A stretch of DNA of 64,000 bases from Yamadazyma tenuis (GCF_029203305.1 NC_089467.1:62001-126000), one strand, 5' to 3'. Numbered from the stretch's first letter, positions 55,288-64,000 are shown. Notes: a model not told the origin generated them from the letters alone. Numbers and translations are program-made.

Positions 55288-56171
55288 ATGAGTAAAGTTT
55301 CATTGAAAAGAGCCGTCAGTGCCAGTATGTGACGATTCAATTGAACATCTACGACTATGTGTCAAGTACTAACTTCGATGTAGTTCAAAAGTTCTACCCC
55401 ATCCGATTGGCCGATTCATCGTGGGACAACACTGGTCTCTTGGTAGAAGCATACTCTGAGAAAGATACATCTGCATCACTTAAGATCCTTTTGACCATCG
55501 ACTTGACCCAAAGCGTGGTAGATGAAGCCATATCACATAACACAAACTTGATCATGGCGTACCATCCCTTCATTTTCAGGGGTCTCAAAAGCATTACCAG
55601 TAAAGACCCTCAGCAGAGATCTTTATTGAAGTTGATAAAAAACGACATCAGTGTCTATTGTCCTCACACCGCCGTCGATAGTGCAGTTGGAGGCGTCAAT
55701 GACTTCTTGGTGGACGCGGTCTCTAAAGAATCTGAAATTGCATCTAAGCTGCCCATCACCCCAGATTCTTTGGATCCCAATTGTGGAGCCGGCAGAATCA
55801 TCAATTTGGCCAGTCCCATCTCTCTCGAGAAAGCAGTCGAACGGGTCAAGGAAGCGTTGGGCTTGAAGTATGTTCAAGTCGCTGTTGCAAATGGTAAGTC
55901 CAAGTCTCACGAGATCAGCTCGATTGCAATTTGTGCTGGGTCAGGAGGAGGTGTCTTTAAAGGTGTTGAAGCAGACTTGTATTTCACTGGAGAGTTGTCT
56001 CACCATGAAGCCCTTTTCTTCAACGAATCTGGTAGTTCTGTGATTGTTTGCAACCATTCCAACACCGAAAGAGCATTTTTGAAAGTTTTCAAAGACCAGT
56101 TGCAATCTGAACTCGAAGATGCTGAAATAATTATAAGCCAGCTGGATAAGGATCCGTTTGAAACTTGGTAG
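55288..56171 (+). CDS. NIF3: Nif3 family protein, two exons (55288-55324 and 55384-56171)
   Basis: The long frame covering the Nif3 domain has no ATG near its 5' end: the leftmost possible codon is GTG at 55329. An ATG at 55288 opens a 12-codon frame (MSKVSLKRAVSA). It is followed by GTATGT at 55325, TACTAAC at 55367-55373 and TAG at 55381-55383. Removing these 59 bp joins the frames exactly and gives a 274-residue protein reading ...RAVSAIQKFYPIRLADSSWDN. Family motifs follow: AYHPFIFRGLKS, CPHTAVDSAVGGVND, TGELSHHEALFF and VCNHSNTERAFL, which hold the metal-binding His/Asp/Glu residues. Nif3 proteins are conserved putative metal-dependent enzymes with a GTP cyclohydrolase I type 2-like fold; the yeast function is unknown. 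Confidence 0.9.
55325..55383 (+). other. Predicted spliceosomal intron in NIF3 (59 bp)
   Basis: The 5' splice site GTATGT is followed by the exact yeast branch sequence TACTAAC, with a TAG acceptor 8 nt downstream of the motif. The intron interrupts after codon 12 plus one base (phase 1) and restores the frame. Short introns near the 5' end of a gene are the norm in hemiascomycetes. Confidence 0.9.
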
Positions 56172-56632
56172 GTAGTGAGCCATGTAGTATATTTTGTAAG
56201 TAGTTTTCAATCAGGTTACATTTTATATTTTGTAAGAAGTATTCAATTAGGTTACATTTTATATTTTGAAAGTAGTTTTCAACCCCGGTACAAACACTCG
56301 AAAGAATTCCAATAACCGCCTTGTTGAGTTCCAGTCAGGGGGTACCTGGTTTCTTCTGGAAGTTTCGGGTTCTCTGATGGGTTATTTCGTTAGGATGGTC
56401 GTTTCGGAAGGGCGCTAAGCAGCGCCGCACACGACCCCATACTACCGTCCCTGAATCATCAAATGGAAATTCTACTCCACAAGCGAATTGAAATTGTTCC
56501 CATTGCAACCCCAGTGCACCTTTTACTTGTACTGAACAGGAATACCACTCTTGTGAACCCCATACTGAGGCTGTCACTCTAATTTGCTGACAAAGGCTTC
56601 TGGTGCTTGGTAGGTGCTTTCCATTACTTGAG
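56172..56632. other. Intergenic region between NIF3 and the kelch-BTB gene
   Basis: A 461-bp region. The first part holds a 36-bp tandem repeat (56191-56284). The second part (about 56340-56600) is visibly richer in G and C, contains a perfect 6-bp-stem hairpin GGCGCT-AAGC-AGCGCC (56411-56426), and stays open on the minus strand. No gene is supported. Confidence 0.6.
56191..56284 (+). repeat. 36-bp tandem repeat, 2.6 copies
   Basis: Units start at 56191, 56227 and 56263, each opening ATTTTGTAAG or ATTTTGAAAG. The first two share AGGTTACATTTTAT at their ends; the third is truncated after AGTAGTTTTCAACC. Copies differ by a few substitutions, so the duplication is not brand new. It begins 19 bp after the NIF3 stop, in its 3' UTR. 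Confidence 0.9.
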
Positions 56633-58828
56633 ATGAGCATGACTAATGATAACCCTAAGCAGATCGAAATGATCAAGTGTGCCACTAGTCCAGCGTATAA
56701 CTACCATTCCACCCTCACACAGTGCACAGGAACCGATACGTTGTTTTTGTACGGCGGGTTTGATGATCTGGACCAGCTTGACAGTAATGTGTACCTTTTT
56801 GACACCAAAACCCGTACCTGGCAAATCGATAAAAGCCACCAGGGACTATTCCGAGAAGGCCATCTGGCCAGTTACATTGGTAATGGTAACATTTTGGTGT
56901 TTGGAGGTGTTCCATTGGATGATGACTTTTCTCTAAATCATGGTAATGTAAGTGAACAGGAGATTGCAAAAAGGAAGAGCTTAATGTTGATATACAATAT
57001 TTATTCCAAAACCTGGATCACTCCGCCAGAGTTCGTGCTTAAGAATGCCCCTCGTTTTAGGTCGAGACATGCCTGCTGTGTGTCACCCGATGGAAATAAA
57101 ATGTACTTTCATGGAGGACTCCTCAATTCCAGTATGTCTTTGTTGAATGATTTATACAGCTATGACTTAAGCACTGGAAGTTGGGACGGGCCATACAAGT
57201 TTGTTTATCGGTTTCACCACTCCATCTTCATATTCAATGGTAAACTCTTCAGTTTTGGAGGTCTCAATGAGAATATGAATCATGTAAGTGACAAGATTGC
57301 ATTCTTCGACTTACAGGATCACACCACCGGAGAAATCTCCATATCCTCTAAAAATGGTCACTTTGGGCTGAACATCAGGAAAATATACTTGGGTTTAGAT
57401 GAATCGATTAAGCTTGATGTGACTTACCCAAGTTCAATGTTCAAGCTCAGAGATAGTACTCTTTTTCAAGTGTCCTACTATAACCTCAAACAATTGAAGT
57501 ATGTGAGCGTACTTGATCTGAGCAACTTGAAAAGTCTCTTCCGAAAGACTTATAATGAAGACATCACCAACTTCTCGTGGATCACGGCTGTCATTTCTGA
57601 CCATGGTTGTTTGCTTCTTTTTGGCTGCAAACAAAGGTCATATGGGCTGCTGACTTTGATGTCAGCTGAGACTGTCAGGGCCGACAATCATATTAATGCT
57701 ACTTCCAATGCTGATGAAGAAGATGAGCTCACAGATGATGAGGAAATGGTTGCTGAATCTGAGGATGAGACTGCCTACGAATTTGACGACCGTATAATCC
57801 GTGACCTGGATATCGATTTGGTGGAGAACGGAAATATCTCTGTCGTTCTCAGCATACCCCTTGAAGAGTTGGGCATCAAGTTAAACGATCCTAGAGCAAG
57901 CACAGACTCTCTTCTACAAGCAGACATGGGAAAGTTTTTAGAAAGCCAAGAGTTCACTGACTTCAAAATCTATTGCTTTAAAGAAACCAATGCAAGAGTC
58001 AAGTACTTAGATAATCCAGAGATGCTCGAAGATGTTTCAATGTTTGAAGATGGACCTGATAACTGCCAATTTGAAGTCCTCAACGTTCACAGAATGATTT
58101 TATTAGCAAGATGGCCATACTTTAGAAGACTCATTGAAAGTGGAATGAGCGAAGCAAAACTCAATAAGATGTTTATACCAGAGCCATCGTGCTGGGTAAA
58201 AGCCATGATTTACTATTTGTATACTGGTTCTGTTGAGTTTGAGTCTTTATACATCGATAAATTTACTTATGAAGACTACTCCGGAGTTCTTATCCTTTCC
58301 AACTTTTATGAGCTAATTGACCTTCGGACTTTGATGTTGAACAAGCTTTATGATAATTTGGACTCTCTTTTGGAAGCGGAAGCCCCAAGTGTAAACTTAC
58401 AGACTGAAGATCGGGTAAGGTCTATTTTGAACATGTGGTGCAATGTTTTCACAGCCAACGAAACACTATTGGTTGAAAAGTTAGCTCAACTAATCAAGGC
58501 TTCTTGGTCGACCATTCTTGAATCACCTGCTTTTGCTCAATTGCCCAAATCTGCGATTGTGAAACTCACCCAAATTTGCACGGTTCTGGAGCATGAGTTC
58601 TTGGAGACTCCTAAGAAGCACTCTAGAACAAGTATAATCAACAGTGATAACGGGTTTTCATCTACTTTGGAAACTCCAGAACGGGAAGGGTGCAATTCTC
58701 CATTTCTTCAGACCCCAAATTCAACAAAAAGCGAGGAAAGACAGAGTCCTAATGTTGGTGAAACATTGCTGCAATTACCCGTGCTACAGCACTTATCCAA
58801 CTTACTTCATGATAGTATCGATGATTAA
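56633..58828 (+). CDS. Kelch-repeat and BTB-domain protein
   Basis: A 731-residue protein from the first ATG (56633; another in-frame ATG is at 56639). The N-terminal half has kelch-type blades: LFLYGGFDDLDQLDSNVYLF, NILVFGGVPLDDDF, RHACCVSPDGNKMYFHGG and GKLFSFGGLNEN. An acidic linker lies near 360-395. A BTB/POZ domain follows near 440-545: FTDFKIYCFKE, FEVLNVHRMILLARWPYFRRL, SGMSEAKLNKMFIPEP and YYLYTGSVEF. The C-terminus is Ser/Thr/Pro-rich. The architecture recalls S. pombe Ral2 and fungal kelch-BTB regulators, but I cannot assign an orthologue; it is much shorter than Mds3/Pmd1. Its 3' end faces NPP1, 56 bp away. Confidence 0.8.
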   Translation: MSMTNDNPKQIEMIKCATSPAYNYHSTLTQCTGTDTLFLYGGFDDLDQLDSNVYLFDTKTRTWQIDKSHQGLFREGHLASYIGNGNILVFGGVPLDDDFSLNHGNVSEQEIAKRKSLMLIYNIYSKTWITPPEFVLKNAPRFRSRHACCVSPDGNKMYFHGGLLNSSMSLLNDLYSYDLSTGSWDGPYKFVYRFHHSIFIFNGKLFSFGGLNENMNHVSDKIAFFDLQDHTTGEISISSKNGHFGLNIRKIYLGLDESIKLDVTYPSSMFKLRDSTLFQVSYYNLKQLKYVSVLDLSNLKSLFRKTYNEDITNFSWITAVISDHGCLLLFGCKQRSYGLLTLMSAETVRADNHINATSNADEEDELTDDEEMVAESEDETAYEFDDRIIRDLDIDLVENGNISVVLSIPLEELGIKLNDPRASTDSLLQADMGKFLESQEFTDFKIYCFKETNARVKYLDNPEMLEDVSMFEDGPDNCQFEVLNVHRMILLARWPYFRRLIESGMSEAKLNKMFIPEPSCWVKAMIYYLYTGSVEFESLYIDKFTYEDYSGVLILSNFYELIDLRTLMLNKLYDNLDSLLEAEAPSVNLQTEDRVRSILNMWCNVFTANETLLVEKLAQLIKASWSTILESPAFAQLPKSAIVKLTQICTVLEHEFLETPKKHSRTSIINSDNGFSSTLETPEREGCNSPFLQTPNSTKSEERQSPNVGETLLQLPVLQHLSNLLHDSIDD

Positions 58829-58884
58829 ATGACAGCGGAAAACGGTTTTTATAGCTCTCATGTACTTAAAAATATTTATAAACC

Positions 58885-61014
58885 TTAACGATTTTTATCA
58901 CCATCTATAAACAGCTCGAGATCCTTCCAGGTATCTTTCAAATGGTCTCCAACTTCTTCGAACAGGTCCTCGATACCTTCTCCCACTTCAGAGATCTGGT
59001 CCAAGAGATTATCAAGAAACCCACCAGGAGAAGGACCCTCCGTAGGTGTTGTTATTTGATTTATCTTTGTGGCAGTTGACACAATGTCAAAAGGTTTAGG
59101 GATAGAAACATCTAGATCAGCAGCAAGAGTTGATTCCTCAACTGATAATGACTGTTTGGGGTTGGACTGGGTATGGGTATCACTCTTGTCAGCAACTTGC
59201 TGTCTCCACAAAAGGTCATATGTAGCATTCTGAACAATGCTATCCACATGGTAATCCAAGTTCGGATACGACAAAGGTTCACTCCATTCATCTGGAAGTA
59301 GGTTCCTTTCATCGATAGCAGAAATAATGTACCCATTATCCATTGTACCATTATTGGGTGACGGTTTCAAACTCAAGGATTCACATATCAAATTATAAAC
59401 CTCAGTGTTCCTAAAAGGCTGCACTCTTTTGTTTTCTCCGGTTAATTTGGCTCTGAAATAAGGACCAGAACCCAAGAAAATGGCTCTCATGAGCAACTCG
59501 GTATTGTTATACCCATGGACACCTTTGGGAGTGTAGTCATTGTGTTTCTCATCCATTTGTTGGTGAGTAGTAATGGAGTAACCAACCTTGGGAACAATCC
59601 AGATAGGTGCCAATCTGTAGTTGAATTTATGGTCGTTGAGATCCCCTCCGAAATCCCACTCTTTAGGTAAAGTCTCAACCGTATGGATGTCGAAATTATT
59701 CTTGACGGAGTCATCCAATTTGTTGATATTGGTATTCAATTCTTCGATGATTTCATCGACAGAATATTCCTTATAAGGCCTTAACCCGAATAATGGCCAG
59801 CCATCAATATGTTGGATCTTCAGTAAATCAATTATATCATCCAAGAACAACAATCTGTTATTGGAAGTAGGTGCCATTCCATGATCGCTTACAATTACCA
59901 AATTGACAATGTCATCCAACAGACGAAAAGTGATTTCCTTTCTCATCATGTTGACGAAATCGTCCACAGAAGCCAAAGCACGTCTCATCTTAGGCCCACT
60001 AATTCCAAACTGGTGTCCGTACAGATCAATTGTGGGCACATAAGTCAAGATCAATTCAGGTCTTTCACTTATATGGTCCACATCCAACCATGCCATTACC
60101 CTGTCCACCTTCGACGATAGGTGCTCCAGCCCGTTGTATCTATCGACGTGTAAAGGACCATTACCTATGCCCACTCCTGGAACCTCACTACCTGGCCACA
60201 TATGAACAGCAGAGTTCACCCCCTGTTTGTAAGCAGTTTCCCAGATCGGCTCTCCACCTCTCCAGAAGTCAGGGTCTAATCCTCCCTCTTTTGGATTCGT
60301 GTTCACAAACTGCTTTTTGAGCTTAGGGTCATAAAATGTGTTACCTACAATTCCATGCTCAGAAGGATATAGGCCCGTCACCAAAGTCCAATGATTAGGA
60401 AAAGTAGACGAGGGAAAAGAAGGAATCATGTAGGGAGCTCCGTATTCATTCATCATCATGTCATGTAAGGAGGGAGTCAATTTAGCACTCACATAGTGGG
60501 GGTGGAACCCATCAAGAGAAATCACTATCGTGGTTGGATAGAAGCTGTGGGTAGTATTGGAATAGGTGGTTTTCAATGCAACGGCTGGAGTCCCGGCCGA
60601 GCCTTTGAGAAAGTATAATGTCATGAAGACCACAGTGGTGGTGAGGAAAAACACTAGCCCTTTGAAGTGTTTCCTCTTGATGGTTTGGGAGCGAGTATTC
60701 AAGTTCTCTTCGTCATCACGTAAGTTAAAGTCATTCAAATCAAGGGTGTCACGAAGCTCATAGCTCTCGACATGGCGGTAGTTATTTCTGCCAAAAAGGC
60801 CTTTGATCCGATCTAGGAAAGGAGATGTGCACTTGGTAGAGAATTCGTAGTCCAAGTCATTTATTGTATTGTCCAGAAAACTGTCGCCTCGAGGAAGGGG
60901 TGAACTTGAACGAGACCTGATCTGCTCATTAAATAGGATATCATCATCACTATCATCATCCAAGTTCGTCACAGGTATATCGACCCTGTGTGGTACTGAA
61001 TAGTTAATAGACAT
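58885..61014 (-). CDS. NPP1: Nucleotide pyrophosphatase/phosphodiesterase (Npp1/Npp2)
   Basis: A 709-residue type II membrane protein (S. cerevisiae Npp1 is 742). A cytosolic N-terminus of ~115 residues with an acidic cluster precedes the anchor GLVFFLTTTVVFMTLYFLKG. The lumenal/extracellular NPP domain begins TTIVISLDGFHPHYV (metal Asp). The catalytic Thr lies in PSFPSSTFPNHWTLVTGLYPSEHG. VSDHGMAP gives the metal Asp-His, and KGVHGYNN the later His. Npp1 and Npp2 hydrolyse extracellular nucleotides and are induced by phosphate starvation. The promoter contains a perfect 22-bp tandem duplication. Confidence 0.9.
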   Translation of the reverse strand: MSINYSVPHRVDIPVTNLDDDSDDDILFNEQIRSRSSSPLPRGDSFLDNTINDLDYEFSTKCTSPFLDRIKGLFGRNNYRHVESYELRDTLDLNDFNLRDDEENLNTRSQTIKRKHFKGLVFFLTTTVVFMTLYFLKGSAGTPAVALKTTYSNTTHSFYPTTIVISLDGFHPHYVSAKLTPSLHDMMMNEYGAPYMIPSFPSSTFPNHWTLVTGLYPSEHGIVGNTFYDPKLKKQFVNTNPKEGGLDPDFWRGGEPIWETAYKQGVNSAVHMWPGSEVPGVGIGNGPLHVDRYNGLEHLSSKVDRVMAWLDVDHISERPELILTYVPTIDLYGHQFGISGPKMRRALASVDDFVNMMRKEITFRLLDDIVNLVIVSDHGMAPTSNNRLLFLDDIIDLLKIQHIDGWPLFGLRPYKEYSVDEIIEELNTNINKLDDSVKNNFDIHTVETLPKEWDFGGDLNDHKFNYRLAPIWIVPKVGYSITTHQQMDEKHNDYTPKGVHGYNNTELLMRAIFLGSGPYFRAKLTGENKRVQPFRNTEVYNLICESLSLKPSPNNGTMDNGYIISAIDERNLLPDEWSEPLSYPNLDYHVDSIVQNATYDLLWRQQVADKSDTHTQSNPKQSLSVEESTLAADLDVSIPKPFDIVSTATKINQITTPTEGPSPGGFLDNLLDQISEVGEGIEDLFEEVGDHLKDTWKDLELFIDGDKNR

Positions 61015-61065
61015 GTGTAGACTGGGATAATTTTGGATCGCGTTAATTTTAAGACTTGTATAGAA

Positions 61066-61109
61066 TTAAGACAGCATAAATAAGTAATTAAGACAGCATA
61101 AATAAGTAA
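61066..61109 (+). repeat. Perfect 22-bp tandem duplication in the NPP1 promoter
   Basis: The 22-bp unit beginning TTAAGACAGCATAAATAAG occurs at 61066-61087 and again, identical and without gap, at 61088-61109. It lies 52-95 bp upstream of the NPP1 ATG. Perfect identity implies a recent duplication or strong constraint. Confidence 0.93.
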
Positions 61110-61155
61110 CCAACTAGATATATAAATACCGTGGTCAGTCTCCATACCACCACCC

Positions 61156-62004
61156 TCATACACCAACGATCTGTTCGGCATCCCTGTAGACCTTGCCTCT
61201 CACCGTATATACCTTAACTCTCAAAGCCATCAACTTATCAGGAACCAAGTCAGAGGTACGGATTTGACTTTCACACCCAGCAACGGGACACGTCACATGG
61301 GACTGCAAGTGAGTCTTGATGTGTTCGAGTTCAAACACATGGTTGCATCGTCTAGATTTGTGGGGATTTTTATACATCATCAACGAGATGGGATCATTAA
61401 ACGAAACTTTCCCTCCTGAAATAGCTACGCCATCTTCTTCTTCATTCATATCCGGCAATGGTGCTTCTGGATTTTCTATTATCAGTTTGATATTGGAGAT
61501 GTACTGGTATGGGCCTTCATGCTTAAGATGGGACTCAAACGAATGAGCCTGTGATTCCACTTGCTTGGAGTGTTCGTATTCCTCTCGTATGGCATCCACA
61601 AAGAGAGCCGACTCATTTTCTCGGAACAGCTGGAGGGACTGTAGGTTGAATTCATCTTCCGTGTGCATTTGTGCCTGATACCTGTTTTTGATTTCGGTCA
61701 CAGCATTTATCCACATCTCAGCATCGTAGGCGGACCTCATAAGGCTATAAATGGTGTCGGAGTAAATGTCGAGTGATTTCTGGATGGGTTCTAGATCGGG
61801 GAGTTGGTCTTCATTCAAGACAAAGTCGATAAACTCCTGAACGTCTTTTTCTATTCGTATAAGGTCAGCAGATACTTGGGCACAGAGGTCCGACTTTTTG
61901 GGCATGATTTCTGACAATATCGTGAGGGAGTCTGACGGGAGCGGGATGTAGCGAGGAAGGGACAAATCGTCCATGAAATCGGTTGTTGTAGCTGTCTCGG
62001 CCAT
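61156..62004 (-). CDS. MMS21: Mms21/Nse2, SUMO E3 ligase of the Smc5/6 complex
   Basis: A 282-residue protein (S. cerevisiae Mms21 is 267). The N-terminal ~180 residues are helical, as needed to pack on the Smc5 coiled coil. The C-terminal SP-RING reads GGKVSFNDPISLMMYKNPHK, then SRRCNHVFELEHIKTHL and HVTCPVAGCESQI, with the Cys-His-Cys-Cys ligands of the family (one zinc site). The ligase sumoylates Smc5 and other repair proteins. The start is the first ATG. It lies 141 bp upstream of NPP1 on the same strand. Confidence 0.93.
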   Translation of the reverse strand: MAETATTTDFMDDLSLPRYIPLPSDSLTILSEIMPKKSDLCAQVSADLIRIEKDVQEFIDFVLNEDQLPDLEPIQKSLDIYSDTIYSLMRSAYDAEMWINAVTEIKNRYQAQMHTEDEFNLQSLQLFRENESALFVDAIREEYEHSKQVESQAHSFESHLKHEGPYQYISNIKLIIENPEAPLPDMNEEEDGVAISGGKVSFNDPISLMMYKNPHKSRRCNHVFELEHIKTHLQSHVTCPVAGCESQIRTSDLVPDKLMALRVKVYTVRGKVYRDAEQIVGV

Positions 62005-62171
62005 TGTAGATATAAAATATAAACCTCGCGTTTTTTCGCGATAGCTGCAAATTTATCAACACTTGAAGGTTAAGTACTACAACCTTCACAGAGAACCTAC
62101 GCAAAAGCAATAATTATTTCACATTTTAATGTATCAGGAGAAATGAAATCATAATATCTAGCTAAGATGAA

Positions 62172-63533
62172 TTAAAAAACATCACCTTGGTCAAACATAG
62201 CGTCTGCTACCTTAAGGAAACCAGCAATGTTAGCACCCTTCAACAAAGATGGCAACTCGGTGGTATCCTTCGAATACTTCTTGGCGGTCTCGTAACAGTT
62301 GTCGAAACAAGTGTACATGATGTCCTTCAATTTTTGGTCGACTTCTTCTCTGGTCCAAGAAACTCTTTGGGAGTTTTGGGCCATTTCCAAACCAGACACA
62401 GCAACACCACCACAGTTGGCAGCCTTACCTGGAGCATACCACACGTTCTTGGATCTGCTTTCTTCAAAGACATCGATCGCTTCGGCAGTAGAACCCATGT
62501 TAGAACCTTCGGCAATGAACTTACATCCAGCAGCAATCAAAGCCTTAGCTTCTTCAGCAGACACTTCGTTCTGAGTGGCAGATGGTAAAGCAATATCAAC
62601 TGCACCGGCGTGGACCCATGGTCTGGCACCAGCCTTGTATTCAACCGAGTTGGAACCGGAGAAGGCAGAGACAGATTCGCCAATGATTTCTTCCAAGCTC
62701 TTGAACTTGATCTTAGCATCGGCAATAGCTTCAACTTGTTCGGGGGTAATACCATTCTTGGAGATAATAGCACCCTTGGAGTCAGATAACGAAACCACAA
62801 TACCTCCCAATTCAATCACTTTCAAAGCGGCGTATTGAGCAACGTTACCGGAACCGGAGATGGCCACTCTCTTTCCCTTGAAAGTTTCCTTACCGTTGGT
62901 GGCCTTTTCAATCATCTTTTCGACGTAGTAGACAACACCGTAACCGGTAGCTTCAGGACGGATCAAAGATCCACCCCAGGACAAACCTTTACCGGTCAAA
63001 ATACCAGACCAGTTGTTTTGCATTTGCTTGTAAGCACCAAAGAGGAAACCAATTTCTCTTCCACCAACACCAATATCACCAGCTGGCACATCGGTGTCCT
63101 GACCAATGTACCTGGCCAATTGTCTCATGAAGGCGACACAGAATCTTCTGATTTCGGCGTCAGTTCTACCCTTTGGGTTGAAATCACAACCACCTTTACC
63201 ACCTCCCATGGATAAACCGGTCAAGGCATTTTTGAAGATTTGTTCAAAACCCAAAAACTTCAAGATCGACAAGTTGACAGAAGGGTGGAATCTTAAACCA
63301 CCTTTGTAAGGACCCAAAGCCGAGTTGAATTGGACTCTGAAACCATTGTTAACTTCGATTTCACCCTTATCATTTTCCCAAGCAACTCTGAATTGGATGA
63401 GTCTTTCAGGGACAGACACAACAGGAATAACCTTTTTGTATTTTGGGTGTTCTTCGAACAAAGTGGAGTCTTGCAAAGCACTGACCAATTCGTTGTAGGC
63501 TTGTTGAAATTCAGGTTCGTGAGGTAAAACCAT
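62172..63533 (-). CDS. GDH1: NADP-specific glutamate dehydrogenase (Gdh1/Gdh3)
   Basis: A 453-residue enzyme (S. cerevisiae Gdh1 is 454) assimilating ammonium into 2-oxoglutarate. [19 protein letters not shown] and [18 protein letters not shown] hold substrate Lys residues. [19 protein letters not shown] contains the catalytic Asp, and [13 protein letters not shown] is the NADP-binding Rossmann loop. [19 protein letters not shown] and AEGSNMGST complete the active site. The promoter has TATAAATA about 60 bp upstream (63593-63600, minus strand) and a Gcn4-type site further up. Gdh1 versus Gdh3 cannot be told; many CTG-clade yeasts have one copy. Confidence 0.96.
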   Translation of the reverse strand: MVLPHEPEFQQAYNELVSALQDSTLFEEHPKYKKVIPVVSVPERLIQFRVAWENDKGEIEVNNGFRVQFNSALGPYKGGLRFHPSVNLSILKFLGFEQIFKNALTGLSMGGGKGGCDFNPKGRTDAEIRRFCVAFMRQLARYIGQDTDVPAGDIGVGGREIGFLFGAYKQMQNNWSGILTGKGLSWGGSLIRPEATGYGVVYYVEKMIEKATNGKETFKGKRVAISGSGNVAQYAALKVIELGGIVVSLSDSKGAIISKNGITPEQVEAIADAKIKFKSLEEIIGESVSAFSGSNSVEYKAGARPWVHAGAVDIALPSATQNEVSAEEAKALIAAGCKFIAEGSNMGSTAEAIDVFEESRSKNVWYAPGKAANCGGVAVSGLEMAQNSQRVSWTREEVDQKLKDIMYTCFDNCYETAKKYSKDTTELPSLLKGANIAGFLKVADAMFDQGDVF

Positions 63534-63592
63534 TGTGATGTAATTTACTTAGTGTAGAAAAAAATCGAGGCCGACAAAGAGATTTGTGAAGG

Positions 63593-63600
63593 TATTTATA
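63593..63600 (-). promoter_or_regulatory. TATA box of the glutamate dehydrogenase gene
   Basis: TATAAATA on the minus strand, 59-67 bp before the ATG at 63533, a normal distance for a highly expressed yeast gene. Confidence 0.6.
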
Positions 63601-63823
63601 ATCGGTGAGAGTCAGATCGGCAAGAGTCCGATGGTTAAAATCGATCTCCTAACTACGTTCCAATAAAAAAAAATAGTTGGCTGTTATCGTTCCAATCAAT
63701 TGCTTTATTATCGGTCCAATAATATAGATGCCTGTAACGGCAGACGTGAAAAAATTGGCCCCAACAGTCCCCCGCGCTTTGCAATCTGCAAAAAAAAGCA
63801 ACGAGCAGCGAAACAACGGGCCT

Positions 63824-63830
63824 TGAGTCA
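63824..63830 (-). promoter_or_regulatory. Gcn4-type site (TGAGTCA/TGACTCA) upstream of GDH
   Basis: A perfect 7-bp match about 290 bp upstream of the start codon. GDH1 is under nitrogen and general amino acid control in other yeasts. Function here is inferred. Confidence 0.55.
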
Positions 63831-64000
63831 TCCCGGAATCGGGCCCGGTTCTTTGTGTCACCGGCGGCCCATCTCACCACCAATTAATTAATGTGACGTA
63901 CAAATACTTGGAAATAGGTACCAGCCGTTCAGCTTCATACAACATTCTGAAAGAAAGAGAATACCATAACCGTGACCTGCCACGTCCAAACTTTATCAGT

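Larger units (their letters stand above)
63534..64000. other. Upstream region of the glutamate dehydrogenase gene, right edge
   Basis: A 467-bp region to the window edge, with no gene. Besides the TATA box and Gcn4 site it contains a G/C-rich patch at about 63831-63870, including CCGG-N12-CCGG at 63845-63864, which could bind a zinc-cluster activator. The last ~100 bp may be the 5' flank of a gene outside the window. Confidence 0.6.

Noticed and set aside
1..64000. Transposons, LTRs, CRISPR arrays, viral remnants, secondary-metabolite or toxin clusters
   Set aside because: No integrase, reverse transcriptase, transposase, terminal repeat or regularly spaced repeat array was seen; neighbouring genes are ordinary housekeeping genes.

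Overview
This window is nuclear chromosome sequence from an ascomycete yeast, most likely a CTG-Ser1 clade yeast (Serinales, Debaryomycetaceae-type). Four observations support this. Genes are dense, nearly all intron-free and recognisably yeast-type. A GT91 beta-mannosyltransferase, a family known from Candida-type yeasts, is present. A complex I subunit (GRIM-19/NDUFA13) is present, which Saccharomyces cerevisiae lacks. In-frame CTG codons fall where homologues carry Ser, Ala or another polar residue. Protein translations here assume the standard code, so residues written as Leu at CTG codons are probably Ser in the cell. The species cannot be named from this sequence.

Left part (1-13.7 kb): the tail of a DUF1989 protein, then AIM22 (lipoate ligase), POP4 (RNase P/MRP), VPS51 (GARP tether), RPC34 (Pol III), a putative NTR2-like splicing protein, ARG3 with a Gcn4 site in its promoter, a GRE2-like reductase with repeated promoter elements, a GT91 mannosyltransferase and RTT10/TRM734. 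Middle (13.7-33 kb): ILS1 and a TilS-like tRNA(Ile)-lysidine synthase as divergent neighbours, then TAF2, VPS9, a small EutQ-like cupin, CDC37, NAB3, a YMR315W-like oxidoreductase and SEC20 with a C-terminal KDEL. Next (33-45 kb): NGL2/3-type nuclease, MOB1, an unrecognised protein, IRC19/RRG4-like, ADE12, ALG9, YPD1, a 1-kb gene-free stretch, PHO13 and GRIM-19. Right part (45-64 kb): FUN12 (eIF5B) and RBG1 sharing a promoter, the importin PSE1/KAP121, SLX4, a small two-TM protein, tRNA-Gly(GCC), NIF3 with a canonical 59-bp intron, a kelch-BTB protein, NPP1, MMS21 and an NADP-glutamate dehydrogenase.

The genes do not form one pathway. The layout is the usual compact yeast arrangement of very short divergent promoters (35 bp for AIM22/POP4) and very short convergent spacers (13, 18 and 30 bp). 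Two amino-acid biosynthetic genes (ARG3, GDH) carry TGAGTCA Gcn4-type sites. I saw no transposon, LTR, CRISPR array, viral remnant or gene cluster that looks like a new system. The points most worth a second look are the NIF3 intron, the CUG-as-Ser evidence, the ILS1/TilS pair, several promoter or 3'-flank tandem duplications, the SEC20/NGL2 start-codon conflict and a GC-richer segment near 56.3-56.6 kb.
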